Positions 55,914-64,000 of a DNA stretch of 64,000 bases are shown one piece after another. This DNA comes from Thauera sp. 28 (GTDB taxonomy: Bacteria; Pseudomonadota; Gammaproteobacteria; Burkholderiales; Rhodocyclaceae). Location: positions 1 to 64,000 of the forward strand of contig NZ_AMXA01000010.1 of NCBI RefSeq assembly GCF_000310145.2, given 5' to 3'. Each line of letters opens with the position of its first letter. Within the stretch, counting starts at the first letter, position 1. A program made the translations under genes and the position numbers. The notes beneath the pieces are model-generated. The model had not been told where the DNA came from and did no database searches. It worked only from the letters and a program-made list of their open reading frames with translations.

Positions 55914-56384
55914 ATGAAGCCCACGCCTACCCCGGTTCGAGCGCCCTCAGCGGCCTACGCCGCACGCGCCACCCTGAGCGGGGCAGACATTGATCGTTAC
56001 CTTCATGCAGCGTCCGCGCTCGAGCGTGACCACATGGTGCGCGAAGGCTTCGAGACCGGCTCGCTCGAGGCCTTCGCACATCGCTTCGGACGCAGCGGGC
56101 GCAGCTTGGCGCAGTTGCTGGGTGTGGCACCTGCAACCTATGACCGCCGCGTGCGCGAGGGCAAGCCTCTGTCGCAGGACGATTCCGACCGCGTCGCGCG
56201 GTTGATCGACGTCGAGCGTGCGGCGACCCGGGTGTTTGGCGACGAGGCCGCTGCACGCGAGTGGTTGGCTGCTCCCGTCCCCGTGCTGGGGGGCGCCATA
56301 CCGATCGAACTGCTCGCCACCACCCCGGGGCACCAGGCGGTGATGAACGCCCTGCGCCGAATCATGGCCGGTACCGTCGCCTGA
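55914..56384 (+). CDS. Antitoxin, Xre/MbcA/ParS family
   Basis: This 156-residue protein is the antitoxin of a RES-type module. The N-terminal half is helical and DNA-binding-like (VREGFETGSLEAFAHRFGRS; LGVAPATYDRRVREGKPLSQ). The C-terminal MbcA/ParS toxin-binding domain shows DSDRVARLIDVERAATRVFG, AREWLAAPVPVLGGAIPIEL and TTPGHQAVMNALRRIMAGTV, a standard signature. The start at 55914 has AAGGAA 6 nt upstream. The stop overlaps the toxin ATG by one base (TGATG). Confidence 0.92.
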   Translation: MKPTPTPVRAPSAAYAARATLSGADIDRYLHAASALERDHMVREGFETGSLEAFAHRFGRSGRSLAQLLGVAPATYDRRVREGKPLSQDDSDRVARLIDVERAATRVFGDEAAAREWLAAPVPVLGGAIPIELLATTPGHQAVMNALRRIMAGTVA

Positions 56385-56896
56385 TGGCGGCGCGCACGGC
56401 GACATTGTGGCGGCTGGCGCAGGACTGGATCGATCTCGATACGGGTGCGCTGCTCTGTGCGGCCGAGGATCTCGCCTGCGCAGGCAATGGTGCGGCTGCG
56501 GTCGGGGGGCGCTGGAACAGTGTCGGCAGACCGGTGATCTATCTCGCCGATAGTCTCGCGCTTGCGCAGCTGGAGAAGCGGGTGCACACGCCGCTGCGCC
56601 CGCCGCGGGAGCTGGTGGCTGTCGAGGTGACGCTTCCGGCGGCAGCAGTGCTCGAGGCCGAGACGCTTGTCCCGCCCGTGGGCTGGAGCATGGACAACGT
56701 GGATTGGTCGGTGGGCCGTACGCCATCGCAGCACCTGGGTGATGACTGGGTCGAGCGCAATGACACCCTGCTGCTGCGTGTGCCGTCGGTTGTTGTGCCC
56801 GTGGGCTGGAACTATCTGCTCAACCCGTCTCACCCCGATGCGCGCCGGCTGCGCACACGGCGCCTGCCTTATCGGCCCGACGCACGCTTGTGGTGA
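56384..56896 (+). CDS. RES-domain toxin (NAD+ phosphorylase/hydrolase family)
   Basis: This 170-residue toxin has the RES fold, related to ADP-ribosyltransferases; characterised members deplete NAD+. Active-site region: LWRLAQDWIDLDTGALLCAA, GRWNSVGRPVIYLADSLALA (Arg and Tyr) and LEKRVH (Glu), with the late conserved Ser/Asn area LLNPSHPDARRL. It is coupled to the antitoxin by TGATG. Intact length suggests an active module. Confidence 0.92.
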   Translation: MAARTATLWRLAQDWIDLDTGALLCAAEDLACAGNGAAAVGGRWNSVGRPVIYLADSLALAQLEKRVHTPLRPPRELVAVEVTLPAAAVLEAETLVPPVGWSMDNVDWSVGRTPSQHLGDDWVERNDTLLLRVPSVVVPVGWNYLLNPSHPDARRLRTRRLPYRPDARLW

Positions 56897-56943
56897 CGGC
56901 GGCGCTGACCGCATGGGCACGCGCCGCTGCCGGAGTGGCTGCC

Positions 56944-57942
56944 TCAGGCGTGCCTTGTGTAGCGGCGTACGCCGAGCAGGCTCAGTAGCCCGATGGCGAG
57001 CAGGGCCGGCACCGCGGGCTCGGGAACGGTGGCATGGAAACGCTCGCCGAGCAGCCGGTGCGCTGCACTTGTCGGGTGGACGCCGTCGAAGAAGAGATAC
57101 TCGTCGCAGTTCGACACTGCACTGAAGATGCACCCGTCACTCATGTTGGTGAAGCCATAGGTGCCGGGATCGCCGATGACCTCATCTAGGAAGGCTGCGG
57201 TGTCGAACTCCATCAGGCGGAGCCCGCCGGGGAGGCCCGGAATGCTCCCGGCACGGATGTGCGCCAAAGTGCTGGCGAGCGCGTTATTGAAGCCGGTCGA
57301 GATGAGGTCCAGGCCTTGGCGTGCCTCGTCGGTCTGCCCCAGGCCCAGAGGGGTGCTCGCCAGGTTGGGCATGTTGGGGATGAGGAAGTCGGTTGCGCCG
57401 ATGCTCGCCAGCAGACCGATCGAACTTACCAGATTGGTCACTGCCGTCTCGGCGGCGGCAAGCAGGTTGCCGCCGGTTGCGAGCGTGAAGAAGAAGTCGT
57501 TGGGCGCTGCCCACAGCATGAACAAGCTGCTGGCCGGGTCGAAGCTCGCCGCCGGGCTGCCCATGAACTGAAGCACCTGCGCCTGGGCGCCGGTCAGCTC
57601 AAGGCTGGGCGGCAGGGGGAAGGGTGAGCCGGTGAGGTAGTTGAAATTGCCCAGGCCGGTCATCGCGCCGCCCACCGCAAAGTTGCTGCCGCCGCTGGTC
57701 GATGGGGCAAGCGCAATGCCCAGTTGTGCCGCGAGGTGTTCGGCCGCTGTCGGGCCATCCGTGAATCGCTCGGCGTAGGGCGGCGATGGCGGCCAAGGGG
57801 CGAACGGCGCCCCGGCGGCGGACGACAGGGCATAGGCATTGCCGCCGTCGGAGAGACTGTCACCAAACACGAACATGGCGTTATAGGCAGCCTGGGCCGG
57901 CAGGCCGGCCAGGAGCAGGCAGGACAACAGGAACGCGCGCAT
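56944..57942 (-). CDS. SGNH/GDSL esterase with PEP-CTERM anchor
   Basis: This 332-residue exported hydrolase has a signal peptide, MRAFLLSCLLLAGLPAQA. Block I is MFVFGDSLSDGGN with the nucleophile Ser, block II is SNFAVGGA, block III (GxND-like) is WAAPNDFF, and block V is FFDGVHPTSAAH with Asp and His. The C-terminus VPEPAVPALLAIGLLSLLGV followed by RRYTRHA is a PEP-CTERM sorting signal (VPEP, hydrophobic helix, basic tail). It is therefore a likely exosortase substrate tied to exopolysaccharide. No exosortase gene is in this window. The substrate is unknown. Confidence 0.92.
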   Translation of the reverse strand: MRAFLLSCLLLAGLPAQAAYNAMFVFGDSLSDGGNAYALSSAAGAPFAPWPPSPPYAERFTDGPTAAEHLAAQLGIALAPSTSGGSNFAVGGAMTGLGNFNYLTGSPFPLPPSLELTGAQAQVLQFMGSPAASFDPASSLFMLWAAPNDFFFTLATGGNLLAAAETAVTNLVSSIGLLASIGATDFLIPNMPNLASTPLGLGQTDEARQGLDLISTGFNNALASTLAHIRAGSIPGLPGGLRLMEFDTAAFLDEVIGDPGTYGFTNMSDGCIFSAVSNCDEYLFFDGVHPTSAAHRLLGERFHATVPEPAVPALLAIGLLSLLGVRRYTRHA

Positions 57943-58163
57943 CTTGATGTCTCCTTTTGTTGTTTGTCAGCCGACACGGGTGGCGTGCCCGACTGCGGCA
58001 CTTTTAACCCAGCGCCGGGGCGCGGGCAAGCGAGGGGATTCCCTGCCCTCGAGGTGGCGCGCGCGTCGGGCAGTGCATGAAGCCTGGCGTATCGCCTTGT
58101 GCAAGGTTTCCGTGCAGCCATTGGCTACAATGCATCTCCGCATCATCGACTTGGAATGCTCTG

Positions 58164-59399
58164 GTGACCAACCCTCATGCAGGTTGCGACCGCAGGGCGG
58201 CGTTGTCCACGCGTGCCCGGACAGCACCTGAATCCTTGCCCCTGCCTACCGCGGCCGTTCTTCCCGACTACGGCGACGAAGGCTTGTACGGCTTCGCCGC
58301 CGGCTTGCGCACCTGGCTGCATGACCTCCGTGCCGGTTGGCACCATGGTGGTGTCGAGCCCGGCGCGAGCAGCACGGTGGTGGTGATCGTCATCGATGGC
58401 TTGGGCGACGGCTTTCTCAACACCGTGGGCGCGGGCTCGACGCTGCTCGCGTATCGGCGTGGCAGCATGAGCTCGGTCTTTCCGAGCACGACTGCGAGCG
58501 CGCTTACCACGCTGCTTACTGGGGTCGCGCCGGCGGTCCATGGGCTGAACGGCTGGTTCATCCACGACCGTCGCTTCGGGGGGGTGATCGCGCCGCTGCC
58601 GCTGCTGCACCGGGGCGGGCCTGAGATTTCTGCGTTCCGCCTGCTGCCACGCCTGTGTCCGGTGGCGCCGATGTGGCACCACGCGTGCCGCCCCGTCAAT
58701 CTGGTGTCGCCTGCCGAGATTGCCTACTCGCGTTTCTCGCTGCATCACGGCCGCGGCGCCCATATCGAGCCCTACGATGGCATCGAGGATTTCGGCCAGC
58801 GCATCATCGACATGGTCGATGCCCTGGCCTCCAGTGGTGGCCTCGTCCACGCCTACTACCCGGGCTTCGACGCTTTGAGCCATCTTCATGGCTGTCGGTC
58901 TGCGCATGTGCAAGCCTGTTTCTGGCGGCTCGATGCACTGTTCGCAAGCTTGCTCGATCGCCTGTCGGGGCGTGGCGTGCATCTGGTGGTGACGGCTGAC
59001 CATGGCTTCATCGACGCGCCTGCCGCTGGTCGGGTGGATATCGCGCCGGGCAGCGAGTCTGCGGCGATGCTCGCCGCACCCTTGTTTGGCGAGCGCCGCC
59101 TGGCTTTCTGCAAGGTTCGGGAAGGGGCTGGCGACGAGTTCGAGGCTTGGGCAGGCACGGCGCTGGCCGGCAAGGCGGTTGCGATTCGCGCCCACGATTG
59201 CCTCGCTGCCGGCCTGCTCGGGCCGGGTGAGGCGCACTCTCGCCTGCTGGAGCGGGTGGGGACGCACGTGTTGCTGATGGAGCCCGGATGCACCATCGTC
59301 GATCAGGTCGAAGGCGAGACGCCTTATGCGCTCATTGGTGTCCACGGTGGCCTGACCGCGGACGAGATGCGAGTGCCGCGAATTGTCGCCTGCACCTGA
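58164..59399 (+). CDS. Alkaline-phosphatase-superfamily phosphodiesterase/nucleotide pyrophosphatase
   Basis: This protein of about 411 residues is related to type I phosphodiesterases/NPP. Metal/nucleophile region: STVVVIVIDGLGDGFLNTV and SVFPSTTASALTTLLTGVAP (nucleophile Thr). VHAYYPGFDALSHLHG and VVTADHGFIDAP supply further metal ligands. The start is taken as GTG 58164, with GGAA upstream; ATG at 58077 would add residues that look non-coding. No signal peptide is evident. It is a single gene, convergent with the DUF1178 gene. The substrate is unknown. Confidence 0.85.
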   Translation: MTNPHAGCDRRAALSTRARTAPESLPLPTAAVLPDYGDEGLYGFAAGLRTWLHDLRAGWHHGGVEPGASSTVVVIVIDGLGDGFLNTVGAGSTLLAYRRGSMSSVFPSTTASALTTLLTGVAPAVHGLNGWFIHDRRFGGVIAPLPLLHRGGPEISAFRLLPRLCPVAPMWHHACRPVNLVSPAEIAYSRFSLHHGRGAHIEPYDGIEDFGQRIIDMVDALASSGGLVHAYYPGFDALSHLHGCRSAHVQACFWRLDALFASLLDRLSGRGVHLVVTADHGFIDAPAAGRVDIAPGSESAAMLAAPLFGERRLAFCKVREGAGDEFEAWAGTALAGKAVAIRAHDCLAAGLLGPGEAHSRLLERVGTHVLLMEPGCTIVDQVEGETPYALIGVHGGLTADEMRVPRIVACT

Positions 59400-59418
59400 G
59401 TGCAGCGGCGACTGCGCT

Positions 59419-59883
59419 TCAGTGCAGATCGTCGTCCTTGACGGGTACGGGTAACACCATGATGCCTTCGTCGAGCAACGCCTCGACGTCGTCGCGTGAT
59501 GCGGCTCCGCGGATGTTGCGTGCCTCGGCTTCGCCGTAGTGGATGCGCCGCGCCTCCTCCGGCAGGCGCTCGCCCACGTCCTCGGCGTCGCGCGCCAGAT
59601 TGCGCAGGGCATGGACAACCTGCGCAATCACTTGTGAGGGTGGCGAGGAGGCAGCGCTTGCAGGTTGGCCAGCATGTTCATCGTTGCCAACTGGCTTGCG
59701 TGTGCCGGGCATGGACGTGCGGGTCTGCACGTAGGGGGCGCTGGGCAGGCGGCAGATGCCGCGGCTGCTACAGATCGGACAGCTCACCAGACCGCGGGCA
59801 AGCTGATCCTCGAAGGCTGCGCTGGAGGCGAACCAGCCTTCGAATACGTGCTCATCGGGACAGGACAGATTCAGTACGATCAA
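59419..59883 (-). CDS. DUF1178 family protein
   Basis: This 154-residue protein of unknown function is widespread in proteobacteria. The N-terminal zinc-ribbon-like part has MIVLNLSCPDEHVFEGWFAS and LVSCPICSSRGICRLPSAPY. A variable linker follows, then a conserved C-terminal helix region: DVGERLPEEARRIHYGEAEA and RNIRGAAS. No operon partner is evident; it is convergent with the phosphodiesterase gene. Confidence 0.9.
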   Translation of the reverse strand: MIVLNLSCPDEHVFEGWFASSAAFEDQLARGLVSCPICSSRGICRLPSAPYVQTRTSMPGTRKPVGNDEHAGQPASAASSPPSQVIAQVVHALRNLARDAEDVGERLPEEARRIHYGEAEARNIRGAASRDDVEALLDEGIMVLPVPVKDDDLH

Positions 59884-59955
59884 GGCGGGCGTCCAGCGAA
59901 AAGAGGGTGCAGGCCCTATCCGGGCCGCAGTGCATGGACTTCAGCTGTGGTAAAT

Positions 59956-60039
59956 GGTGCCCGGAGCGGGGATCGAACCCGCACGCCATGAGGCGAGGGA
60001 TTTTAAGTCCCTTGTGTCTACCAGTTTCACCATCCGGGC
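59956..60039 (-). tRNA. tRNA-Leu (anticodon UAA)
   Basis: On the minus strand a complete cloverleaf starts GCCCGGATGG and ends CTCCGGGCACCA, with the CCA encoded. The anticodon arm is GGGAC-TTAAAAT-CCC, placing TAA in the loop. The long variable arm CGCCTCATGGCG is typical of a type II leucine tRNA, and the T-loop is GGTTCGATCCC. It lies 9 nt after the minE stop on the same strand and is probably processed from the minCDE transcript. Confidence 0.96.
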
Positions 60040-60048
60040 GTTGTCGCG

Positions 60049-60309
60049 TCAGCGGCCCTGTTCGGGCAGCACGATGTTGACCTCAAGCACCTCGTAGTTG
60101 TCCTGCTTCTCGAGCTGCACCTTGATGTCGTCGGGGTTCACCGCGACGTACTTGGAGATGACCTCGATGAGCTCACGCTGGAGCGCAGGGAGGAAATCGG
60201 CCGTGGCACTGCCGCCGGCGCGCTCGTGGGCGATCAGCAGTGACAGGCGGTTCTTCGCGATCTCCGCGGTCTTCTTCTTTTCGCCGAAGAGGCGGGCGAG
60301 GAAGGACAT
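60049..60309 (-). CDS. minE: Cell division topological specificity factor MinE
   Basis: This 86-residue protein drives pole-to-pole oscillation of MinCD by stimulating the MinD ATPase. The N-terminal membrane-targeting and anti-MinCD region is [20 protein letters not shown] with [10 protein letters not shown], and the topological specificity domain is [20 protein letters not shown] to [19 protein letters not shown]. It starts 1 nt after the minD stop. Confidence 0.97.
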   Translation of the reverse strand: MSFLARLFGEKKKTAEIAKNRLSLLIAHERAGGSATADFLPALQRELIEVISKYVAVNPDDIKVQLEKQDNYEVLEVNIVLPEQGR

Positions 60310-60310
60310 G

Positions 60311-61123
60311 TCACTTGCCTCCGAACAGACGCTTGATGAGGCCCGGCTTCTCGTAATTGACGAAGCGTAGCGGACGGTCTTCGCCCAGGAAGCGGCCGAC
60401 CACGTCGGAATAAGCCTCGGCCACGTCCGTACCCTTGAGATGGATGGCGGGAGTGCCCTGGTTGGAGGCGTGCAGCACCGACTCGGACTCGGGGATGACG
60501 CCGATGAGCTGGACCCGCAGCAGTTCCTGAACGTCCTTGTAGGAAAGCATCTCACCGTCATCGACACGCTTGGGCGAGTAGCGGGTGATGAGCAGGTGCT
60601 CCTTCACCGGCTCGCCGCCTTCGCGTGCGCGCTTGGACTTGGACTGCAGGATGCCGAGGATGCGGTCCGAGTCGCGCACCGAGGAAACCTCGGGATTGGT
60701 GGTCACGATGGCCTCGTCGGCGAACGTCAGCGCCATCACGGCGCCGCGCTCGATGCCGGCCGGGGAGTCGCACACCACGTATTCGAAGCCCATGTGCTCG
60801 AGTTCCTGCAGCACCTTCTCGACACCCTCCTCGGTCAGCGCATCCTTGTCACGGGTCTGCGAGGCGGGGAGAACGAAGAGGTTCTCGCAGTGCTTGTCCT
60901 TGATCAACGCCTGGTTCAGGCGCGCTTCGCCATTGACGACGTTGACGAGGTCGTACACCACCCGCCGCTCGCAACCCATGATGAGGTCGAGGTTGCGCAG
61001 GCCGACGTCGAAGTCGATCACTGCGGTCTTGTAGCCGCGCAGGGCGAGGCCGGATGCGAAGGCTGCGCTGGTGGTGGTTTTGCCCACACCGCCCTTGCCT
61101 GAGGTTACGACGATGACTCTCAC
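60311..61123 (-). CDS. minD: Septum site-determining ATPase MinD
   Basis: This 270-residue ParA-like ATPase binds the membrane and recruits MinC. It shows the deviant Walker [20 protein letters not shown] (residues 6-24), [30 protein letters not shown] and the C-terminal amphipathic membrane-targeting helix [12 protein letters not shown]. Order minC-minD-minE on the minus strand, with 32- and 1-nt gaps. Confidence 0.98.
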   Translation of the reverse strand: MRVIVVTSGKGGVGKTTTSAAFASGLALRGYKTAVIDFDVGLRNLDLIMGCERRVVYDLVNVVNGEARLNQALIKDKHCENLFVLPASQTRDKDALTEEGVEKVLQELEHMGFEYVVCDSPAGIERGAVMALTFADEAIVTTNPEVSSVRDSDRILGILQSKSKRAREGGEPVKEHLLITRYSPKRVDDGEMLSYKDVQELLRVQLIGVIPESESVLHASNQGTPAIHLKGTDVAEAYSDVVGRFLGEDRPLRFVNYEKPGLIKRLFGGK

Positions 61124-61155
61124 GCTATCCCCTTGGTCTGATGCAATGCGCTGGC

Positions 61156-61917
61156 TCAGCCGAGCTGCAGCGCGTCGATGTTGAGTTGATGGTCGCTGCC
61201 CGTCAGTCGCACCATGGCCGGACGGCCTGCGATGGATTCGGGAATGCCGCGTTCGAACGTACGGAAAACGCCAGAGATCGAGACGAGCTCCGGCCCGAAA
61301 TTGCTGGACATGATGCGAGCCGAGTGGTCGCCCTGGGCGCCCGCGATGGCGCGCCCGCGCAAGGGGCCGTAACAGTGGATGCTGCCATCGGCGATGACCT
61401 CGGCGCCCGGGCTCACGCCCCCGAGCAGGACCAGGTCGGCGCCGCGTGCATAGACCTGCTGGCCCGAGCGCAGCGGCCGGTCGACAAACAATGTCGGCGC
61501 GGGGCTGGGCGACGCAGCCGGCTGAGCAGCGGGCTGGGAGGCAGGCGCTGCCGCAGGCTCGGGCTGGCGCGCCGGCTCTGCGGCCGGCCGTTCCGGAAGC
61601 AGGGCGGCGTCCAGCAGCGCCAGTCCGGCCTGGCGGGCGCCGGCGTGGTGGTGTTCGGCGAGCCGGCAGGTACCGATCGGCTGCAGGCGGTAGCGTCGCA
61701 GCAGGGACTGCAGGCCCGCCCAGTCGATGCGCTCGGGGCCGTCGCGCAGGCTGCCGAAGTCGAGCACGACCGCCTCGCCGTTGAAGAAGTCGGGCATGCC
61801 GCCGAGCATCTTGTGCAGGGCGTCGGCGAGGACGGTGGGCTCTGCGGCCTGCAGCACGGCGACGGTGGCGCCCAGCGTGGTGTTGCGAAACTCGATCGGG
61901 CGGGCGGGCGCGGGCAT
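61156..61917 (-). CDS. minC: Septum site-determining protein MinC
   Basis: This 253-residue FtsZ inhibitor has an N-terminal domain (IEFRNTTLGATVAVLQAAEP; PDFFNGEAVVLDFGSL) and a low-complexity Ala/Pro/Gln linker (about 110-145). The C-terminal beta-helix binds MinD and FtsZ (GQQVYARGADLVLLGGVSPG; GSIHCYGPLRGRAIAGAQGD). The start MPAPARPIEFRNTTLGATVA at 61917 is chosen because the family N-terminus begins there; the upstream open frame to 62346 is inside hslO. Confidence 0.95.
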   Translation of the reverse strand: MPAPARPIEFRNTTLGATVAVLQAAEPTVLADALHKMLGGMPDFFNGEAVVLDFGSLRDGPERIDWAGLQSLLRRYRLQPIGTCRLAEHHHAGARQAGLALLDAALLPERPAAEPARQPEPAAAPASQPAAQPAASPSPAPTLFVDRPLRSGQQVYARGADLVLLGGVSPGAEVIADGSIHCYGPLRGRAIAGAQGDHSARIMSSNFGPELVSISGVFRTFERGIPESIAGRPAMVRLTGSDHQLNIDALQLG

Positions 61918-62033
61918 GGACTGAACGTTCTTCAAAATCAAGGAAGTGTACTGATGCTCAGGCCATCGGGCAAGCGCGTACGGTGCATGCGTCGTGGGTG
62001 TCGCCTGATCCGCCGCCCACGCGTTGTGTGCCG

Positions 62034-62909
62034 TCAGTGCAGGGTCGGCGGCCGGAACAGTGCGTCGATGTCGTCCGCATCGAAGCGGTAGGTGTGGTTC
62101 GACAGGTCGTCGTGGACGACGATCTCTCCGTGTTCGGCGAGCATTGCGCGAACCTCCTGCTCGCCCAGGCCCTGTAGCATGGCCCCCACCTTGGCAGGGT
62201 CGGCAGGCCAGTCGTGGCGAACCGGCCGAGCCTCGAACAGGCGCACGGTCTCCTCGGCGAACAGCCGGCGCAGGATCTCCTCGGCCTCCAGGCCAAGCAG
62301 TTCGTCTTCGCGCACGGTCTGTGCCAGATGCTGCACCCGTGCCCATCCGTCGGCGTCGCGTTCGTCGGCGCCGGGCAGCTTCTGGACGAACAGCGCGACG
62401 GCGGCGTCCGCCGAGCAGGCCAGCCAGAGGCCTGCGGGTTGTTGCTCCGACTGGGCGAGATAGTTCTCGAAGCAGCGGGCGATGCTGTCGCCTTCGAGCG
62501 GGACCAGGCTCTGATAGGGCTGATCGAGGCCGGGGATGTCGAGCGAAAGCTGCAGGCGGCCGTCTCCGACCAGGTCGGCGACCCCGCCGTCGAGGGCCAC
62601 CGAGGCAGGCACGGCGTCGGCCTTGGCGTAGGCGCGCAGGTTGAGCGATTCATTGCAGTCGACGACGAGCAGGCTGACCGGACCATGGCCGTTGACCTGG
62701 AAGGTCAGCCGCCCGGGCTGCTTGAGGTTGCCGGCGATGACGGCAGACACGGCAGTCATCTGGCCGAGCAGGCTTGCCACGGCAGGCGCATACCCGCGCT
62801 CGCGCTGCAGGGCCTGCCAGACGTCGGTCAGACGGACCACGGCGCCGCGGATGTCGAGTTCTTCCAGCAGGAAGCGCTGGACGTAACTTTTTGGGGGAAG
62901 GGCATTCAT
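62034..62909 (-). CDS. hslO: Hsp33-family chaperone lacking the redox-switch cysteines
   Basis: This 291-residue protein matches the Hsp33 fold ([50 protein letters not shown]-like [40 protein letters not shown]). The C-terminal zinc/redox domain normally carries CxC and CxxC. Here these positions read [10 protein letters not shown] and [12 protein letters not shown], with no cysteine after residue 180. Oxidation-triggered activation by zinc release is therefore impossible in the usual way. The start [20 protein letters not shown] at 62909 fits the family. Confidence 0.9.
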   Translation of the reverse strand: MNALPPKSYVQRFLLEELDIRGAVVRLTDVWQALQRERGYAPAVASLLGQMTAVSAVIAGNLKQPGRLTFQVNGHGPVSLLVVDCNESLNLRAYAKADAVPASVALDGGVADLVGDGRLQLSLDIPGLDQPYQSLVPLEGDSIARCFENYLAQSEQQPAGLWLACSADAAVALFVQKLPGADERDADGWARVQHLAQTVREDELLGLEAEEILRRLFAEETVRLFEARPVRHDWPADPAKVGAMLQGLGEQEVRAMLAEHGEIVVHDDLSNHTYRFDADDIDALFRPPTLH

Positions 62910-62955
62910 CAGTCGGTATTCCGTTGTCCCTGCACGCATGCAGGGGCTGTGTTGT

Positions 62956-63309
62956 TCAGCGTCGGGCGAGGTGCTCGAATGCTGCGGTATCGAGACCGAC
63001 GACGAGTTCGCCGTCGGCGAACTCGACCACCGGGCGGCGGATCAGGCTGGGCTGGGCCTGCATCAGCGCGATTGCGGCAGCGGTGTCGGCAAGCGCTTGC
63101 TGTTCGGCTGAGAGTTTGCGCCAGGTCGTGCCACGTGTGTTGACGAGGGCCTTCCAGCCCAGGCGGTCGCACCAGCGGGTCAGCGTTGCGGTGTCGATAC
63201 CGACCTTCTTGTAATCATGGAACGCATATGCGATGCCCTCGCCATCGAACCAGGCGAAGGTTTTTTTCATGGTGTCGCAGTTCTTGATGCCGTGGATGAT
63301 CGGTTTCAT
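62956..63309 (-). CDS. ArsC/Spx-family protein (YffB-like)
   Basis: This 117-residue thioredoxin-fold protein belongs to the arsenate reductase-like family. It starts [20 protein letters not shown] with the single active-site Cys in NCDTMKK, and has [11 protein letters not shown]-like [15 protein letters not shown] and the cis-Pro region [11 protein letters not shown]. The YffB subgroup is small, lacks the second Cys of arsenate reductases, and has no settled function. It lies between tex and hslO. Confidence 0.9.
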   Translation of the reverse strand: MKPIIHGIKNCDTMKKTFAWFDGEGIAYAFHDYKKVGIDTATLTRWCDRLGWKALVNTRGTTWRKLSAEQQALADTAAAIALMQAQPSLIRRPVVEFADGELVVGLDTAAFEHLARR

Positions 63310-63356
63310 GTCCTGAATCAGTGCTCTGAGGGTGGCGTGCGGCGGCGCGGTCCTGA

Positions 63357-64000
63357 CTACTTGCCGTTGCGGGCGCGGGCGAAGGCATCGGCAAGGGCGT
63401 TGCCGGTCGCTGCGCGTGATGCGTCCTGGCGGCCAGCCGTCTTGTCCTGGGCGGGGGCACGACGGCCGTCATTGGTGCGGGGGCGCTGGTCGGCGCGTAT
63501 CGCCGGGGCGCTGTCGCCACGGCGTGGCGTGGCGTCGTGCCGTCTTGCTCCAGGCTCGTTGCGCCTGGGCGTCGCTTCGTCCCCGAGCCGCATGGTCAGG
63601 GCGATGCGATGGCGCGGGATGTCCACTTCGAGCACCTTTACCTTTACGACTTGGCCGGCCTTGACCACGCTGTGGGGGTCCTTGACGAAGGTGTTCGACA
63701 GCGCGGAGATGTGGACCAGGCCGTCCTGATGCACGCCGATGTCCACAAAGGCGCCAAAGTTGGTCACGTTGGTGACCACGCCTTCGAGCAGCATGCCGGG
63801 CTCGAGGTCCTTGAGCGTTTCCACGCCCTCCCGGAAGGAGGCGGTGCGGAACTCGGGGCGCGGGTCGCGGCCGGGTTTCTCGAGCTCGGCGAGGATGTCC
63901 TGCACCGTGGGCAGGCCGAAGCGCTCGTCGGTGAACTCCGCCGGCTTCAGGCTCTTGAGGAAGCTGCCGTTGCCCATCAGCTCGCGCACGCCTTTCTGCA
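63357..64000 (-). CDS. tex: Transcription accessory protein Tex, C-terminal part (5' end outside the window)
   Basis: About 214 codons are visible, from [20 protein letters not shown] to the stop. They contain the end of the HhH/helical region ([20 protein letters not shown]) and a complete S1 RNA-binding domain ([40 protein letters not shown]). A basic, low-complexity tail follows ([20 protein letters not shown]). Tex is a nucleic-acid-binding protein affecting transcription and RNA stability. The N-terminal part lies beyond the right edge. Confidence 0.95.
   Translation of the reverse strand, partial: QKGVRELMGNGSFLKSLKPAEFTDERFGLPTVQDILAELEKPGRDPRPEFRTASFREGVETLKDLEPGMLLEGVVTNVTNFGAFVDIGVHQDGLVHISALSNTFVKDPHSVVKAGQVVKVKVLEVDIPRHRIALTMRLGDEATPRRNEPGARRHDATPRRGDSAPAIRADQRPRTNDGRRAPAQDKTAGRQDASRAATGNALADAFARARNGK

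Overview
The window looks like a high-GC betaproteobacterial chromosome, most likely from the Thauera/Azoarcus/Aromatoleum group (Zoogloeaceae/Rhodocyclales). The reasons are a cytochrome cd1 nitrite reductase, a PHA phasin, an aerobic cobalamin pathway, many NarL/PilJ-type regulators and a PEP-CTERM protein. The genus is an inference from gene content and protein style, not a database match. I see no prophage, complete insertion sequence, CRISPR array or rRNA. Coding density is very high and most neighbours overlap or lie within 30 nt.

Layout. 1-2747: 3' part of the error-prone polymerase gene dnaE2 (minus), with a LexA box against its start codon. 2941-5695: three-gene ABC importer. 5719-5877: REP-like repeats, then gltX. 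7375-11671 (minus): a nitrite-centred cluster, nirS then a Crp/Fnr-PilJ fusion regulator then an HPP membrane protein, behind two FNR-type boxes. 11880-20351: phasin, a soluble two-component pair coupled to mnmC, a bacterial voltage-gated sodium channel, rlmA, uppP and lysS. 20625-22412: a chemoreceptor behind a sigma-28 promoter.

22486-38251: a cobalamin cluster opened by a cobalamin riboswitch: cobO, cobW, cobN, chlI/chlD, a CbiM-like permease, cobG, cobH, cobI, cobJ, cobK (reversed), cobL, cobE, cobM, cobF. Together these encode every step from precorrin-2 to hydrogenobyrinic acid by the oxygen-dependent route, plus a CobN-ChlI-ChlD cobalt chelatase and the adenosyltransferase. The chlI stop is bridged by a textbook -1 frameshift cassette (A AAA AAG, a 6-nt spacer, a 17-pair GC hairpin, and an upstream SD-like element), so full-length ChlD is probably made by programmed frameshifting. 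cobK and cobL start on opposite strands from one CATG.

38550-46650: a secreted metallo-beta-lactamase-fold hydrolase like methyl parathion hydrolase; then a tight minus-strand run prfB-mksF-mksE-trmA-mksB, an MksBEF-type condensin interrupted by a tRNA methyltransferase gene. prfB carries the classical +1 autoregulatory frameshift. 46915-55750: a GGDEF-EAL protein, a 2-oxoacid dehydrogenase E1alpha-E1beta-E2 operon, recJ and a partner of unknown function. 55872-56896: an Xre/MbcA/ParS-RES toxin-antitoxin module. 56944-64000: a PEP-CTERM lipase/esterase, an alkaline-phosphatase-superfamily protein, a DUF1178 protein, tRNA-Leu(UAA), minCDE, an Hsp33 homologue lacking all four redox cysteines, an ArsC-like protein and the 3' part of tex.
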